This document shows, piece after piece, positions 6,009 through 6,270 of a DNA stretch of 6,270 nucleotides. Within the stretch, counting starts at the first letter, position 1. Every line of letters begins with the position of its first letter. The notes under the pieces are model-generated. The model did no database searches, was not told the DNA's origin, and saw only the letters and a list, made by a program, of their open reading frames with translations. Location: positions 1 through 6,270 of the forward strand of contig DAOVQH010000156.1 of NCBI GenBank assembly GCA_030628755.1. Reading direction: 5' to 3'. The stretch comes from Candidatus Cloacimonadota bacterium. Its GTDB lineage: Bacteria; Cloacimonadota; Cloacimonadia; Cloacimonadales; TCS61. The translations under genes and the position numbers were made by a program.

Positions 6009-6037
6009 GGTTCGTCCCGGCAGTCGTTGGATGAACC
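6009..6037 (+). repeat. 29-base hairpin related to the one after gltX
   Basis: The arms GGTTCGTCC (6009-6017) and GGATGAACC (6029-6037) pair over nine bases with an 11-base loop. The sixth pair is G-U in plus-strand RNA. The shared strings TCGTCCCG and GGATGA, and the wobble at the same position, match the 4411-4440 hairpin read on the minus strand. It lies 120 bases before the lipoprotein start and no U-run follows. Confidence 0.65.
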
Positions 6038-6071
6038 TAAGTGTTCCAATCTAAGCATAAATAGGTGCTTA

Positions 6072-6125
6072 TATAATGAAGAAAAATAAATTAAAATTGA
6101 CAGATATTATAGGGAAAAATTAACT
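6072..6125 (+). promoter_or_regulatory. Candidate promoter elements for the lipoprotein gene
   Basis: Two weak options exist. One is a perfect -10 TATAAT at 6072-6077 with no good -35, overlapped on its left by a small dyad TAAGCA/TGCTTA (6052-6057 and 6066-6071). The other is a perfect -35 TTGACA at 6097-6102 with TTAACT (6120-6125) at 17 bases, matching three of six -10 positions. Either would give a leader of about 25 to 75 bases before the ATG. The sequence alone does not decide between them. Confidence 0.35.
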
Positions 6126-6156
6126 TTCAAATTGAAATAAATTCTCAGGGGGAAGA

Positions 6157-6270
6157 ATGAAAAGAATTAAATTATTAGTTTTATTGTTAATGGTTTTATT
6201 CCTGCTTTCTGGATGTTTCCAGGTAGAAAAAGTGATCACAGTAAAAAAGGATGGAAGTGGCACAATCAAA
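6157..6270 (+). CDS. Lipoprotein, N-terminal fragment cut by the window edge
   Basis: Thirty-eight codons are visible, open to the edge. The protein begins MKRIK followed by a hydrophobic stretch (6-17) and the lipobox LLSGC with C20, a clear type II (lipoprotein) signal peptide. The residue after the cysteine is Phe, not Asp, so outer-membrane sorting would be the default in a diderm. The mature start continues FQVEKVITVKKDGSGTIK. A VxxDGSGT stretch shortly after the lipid cysteine recurs in uncharacterised bacterial lipoproteins, but I cannot name a family. The start is supported by a strong AGGGGG (6147-6152) four bases before the ATG. It is divergent from gltX, and its function is unknown. 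Confidence 0.8.
   Translation, partial: MKRIKLLVLLLMVLFLLSGCFQVEKVITVKKDGSGTIK

Overview
The window is 6.3 kb of AT-rich bacterial chromosome. One tightly packed minus-strand gene series fills most of it, and the start of a divergent plus-strand lipoprotein gene lies at the right end. Every complete coding region is a recognisable cellular gene. I found no phage gene, transposase, CRISPR array, tRNA or rRNA. The AT-rich codon use, a bacterial GlnRS beside a GluRS, and intergenic repeat debris (GTGTTCTCGGTGG, AATCCGTG and GGGTTCA types) fit an uncultured FCB-like lineage, for example Cloacimonadota or relatives. That placement is a guess from style and was not tested.

Layout in transcription order on the minus strand, right to left: gltX, glutamyl-tRNA synthetase (4463-5902); a 224-base spacer with a 30-base palindrome and nested inverted repeats; a RimJ/RimL-type GNAT acetyltransferase (3669-4238); a 167-base spacer with a telomere-like heptamer array and other repeat fragments; holB, DNA polymerase III delta' (2380-3501); glnS, glutaminyl-tRNA synthetase (686-2368), 11 bases after holB; a 154-base spacer with repeat fragments; and the N-terminal 177 residues of an OmpR/PhoB-type response regulator (1-531), which runs off the left edge. 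On the plus strand, 6157-6270 encodes the first 38 residues of a lipoprotein. It is separated from gltX by a 254-base divergent regulatory region.

GluRS and GlnRS together indicate that this organism charges tRNA-Gln directly rather than relying only on the Glu-tRNA-Gln amidotransferase route. holB and glnS look translationally close and probably share a transcript. The GNAT gene sits between two repeat-rich spacers and looks like an accessory gene in an otherwise housekeeping cluster.

The least explained signal is in the spacers. Two hairpins on opposite strands, at 4411-4440 and 6009-6037, flank gltX. They share loop-proximal sequence and a wobble pair at the same position, and they differ by paired compensatory changes in the stem. 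They look like two copies of one structured repeat. No convincing new gene system is visible.
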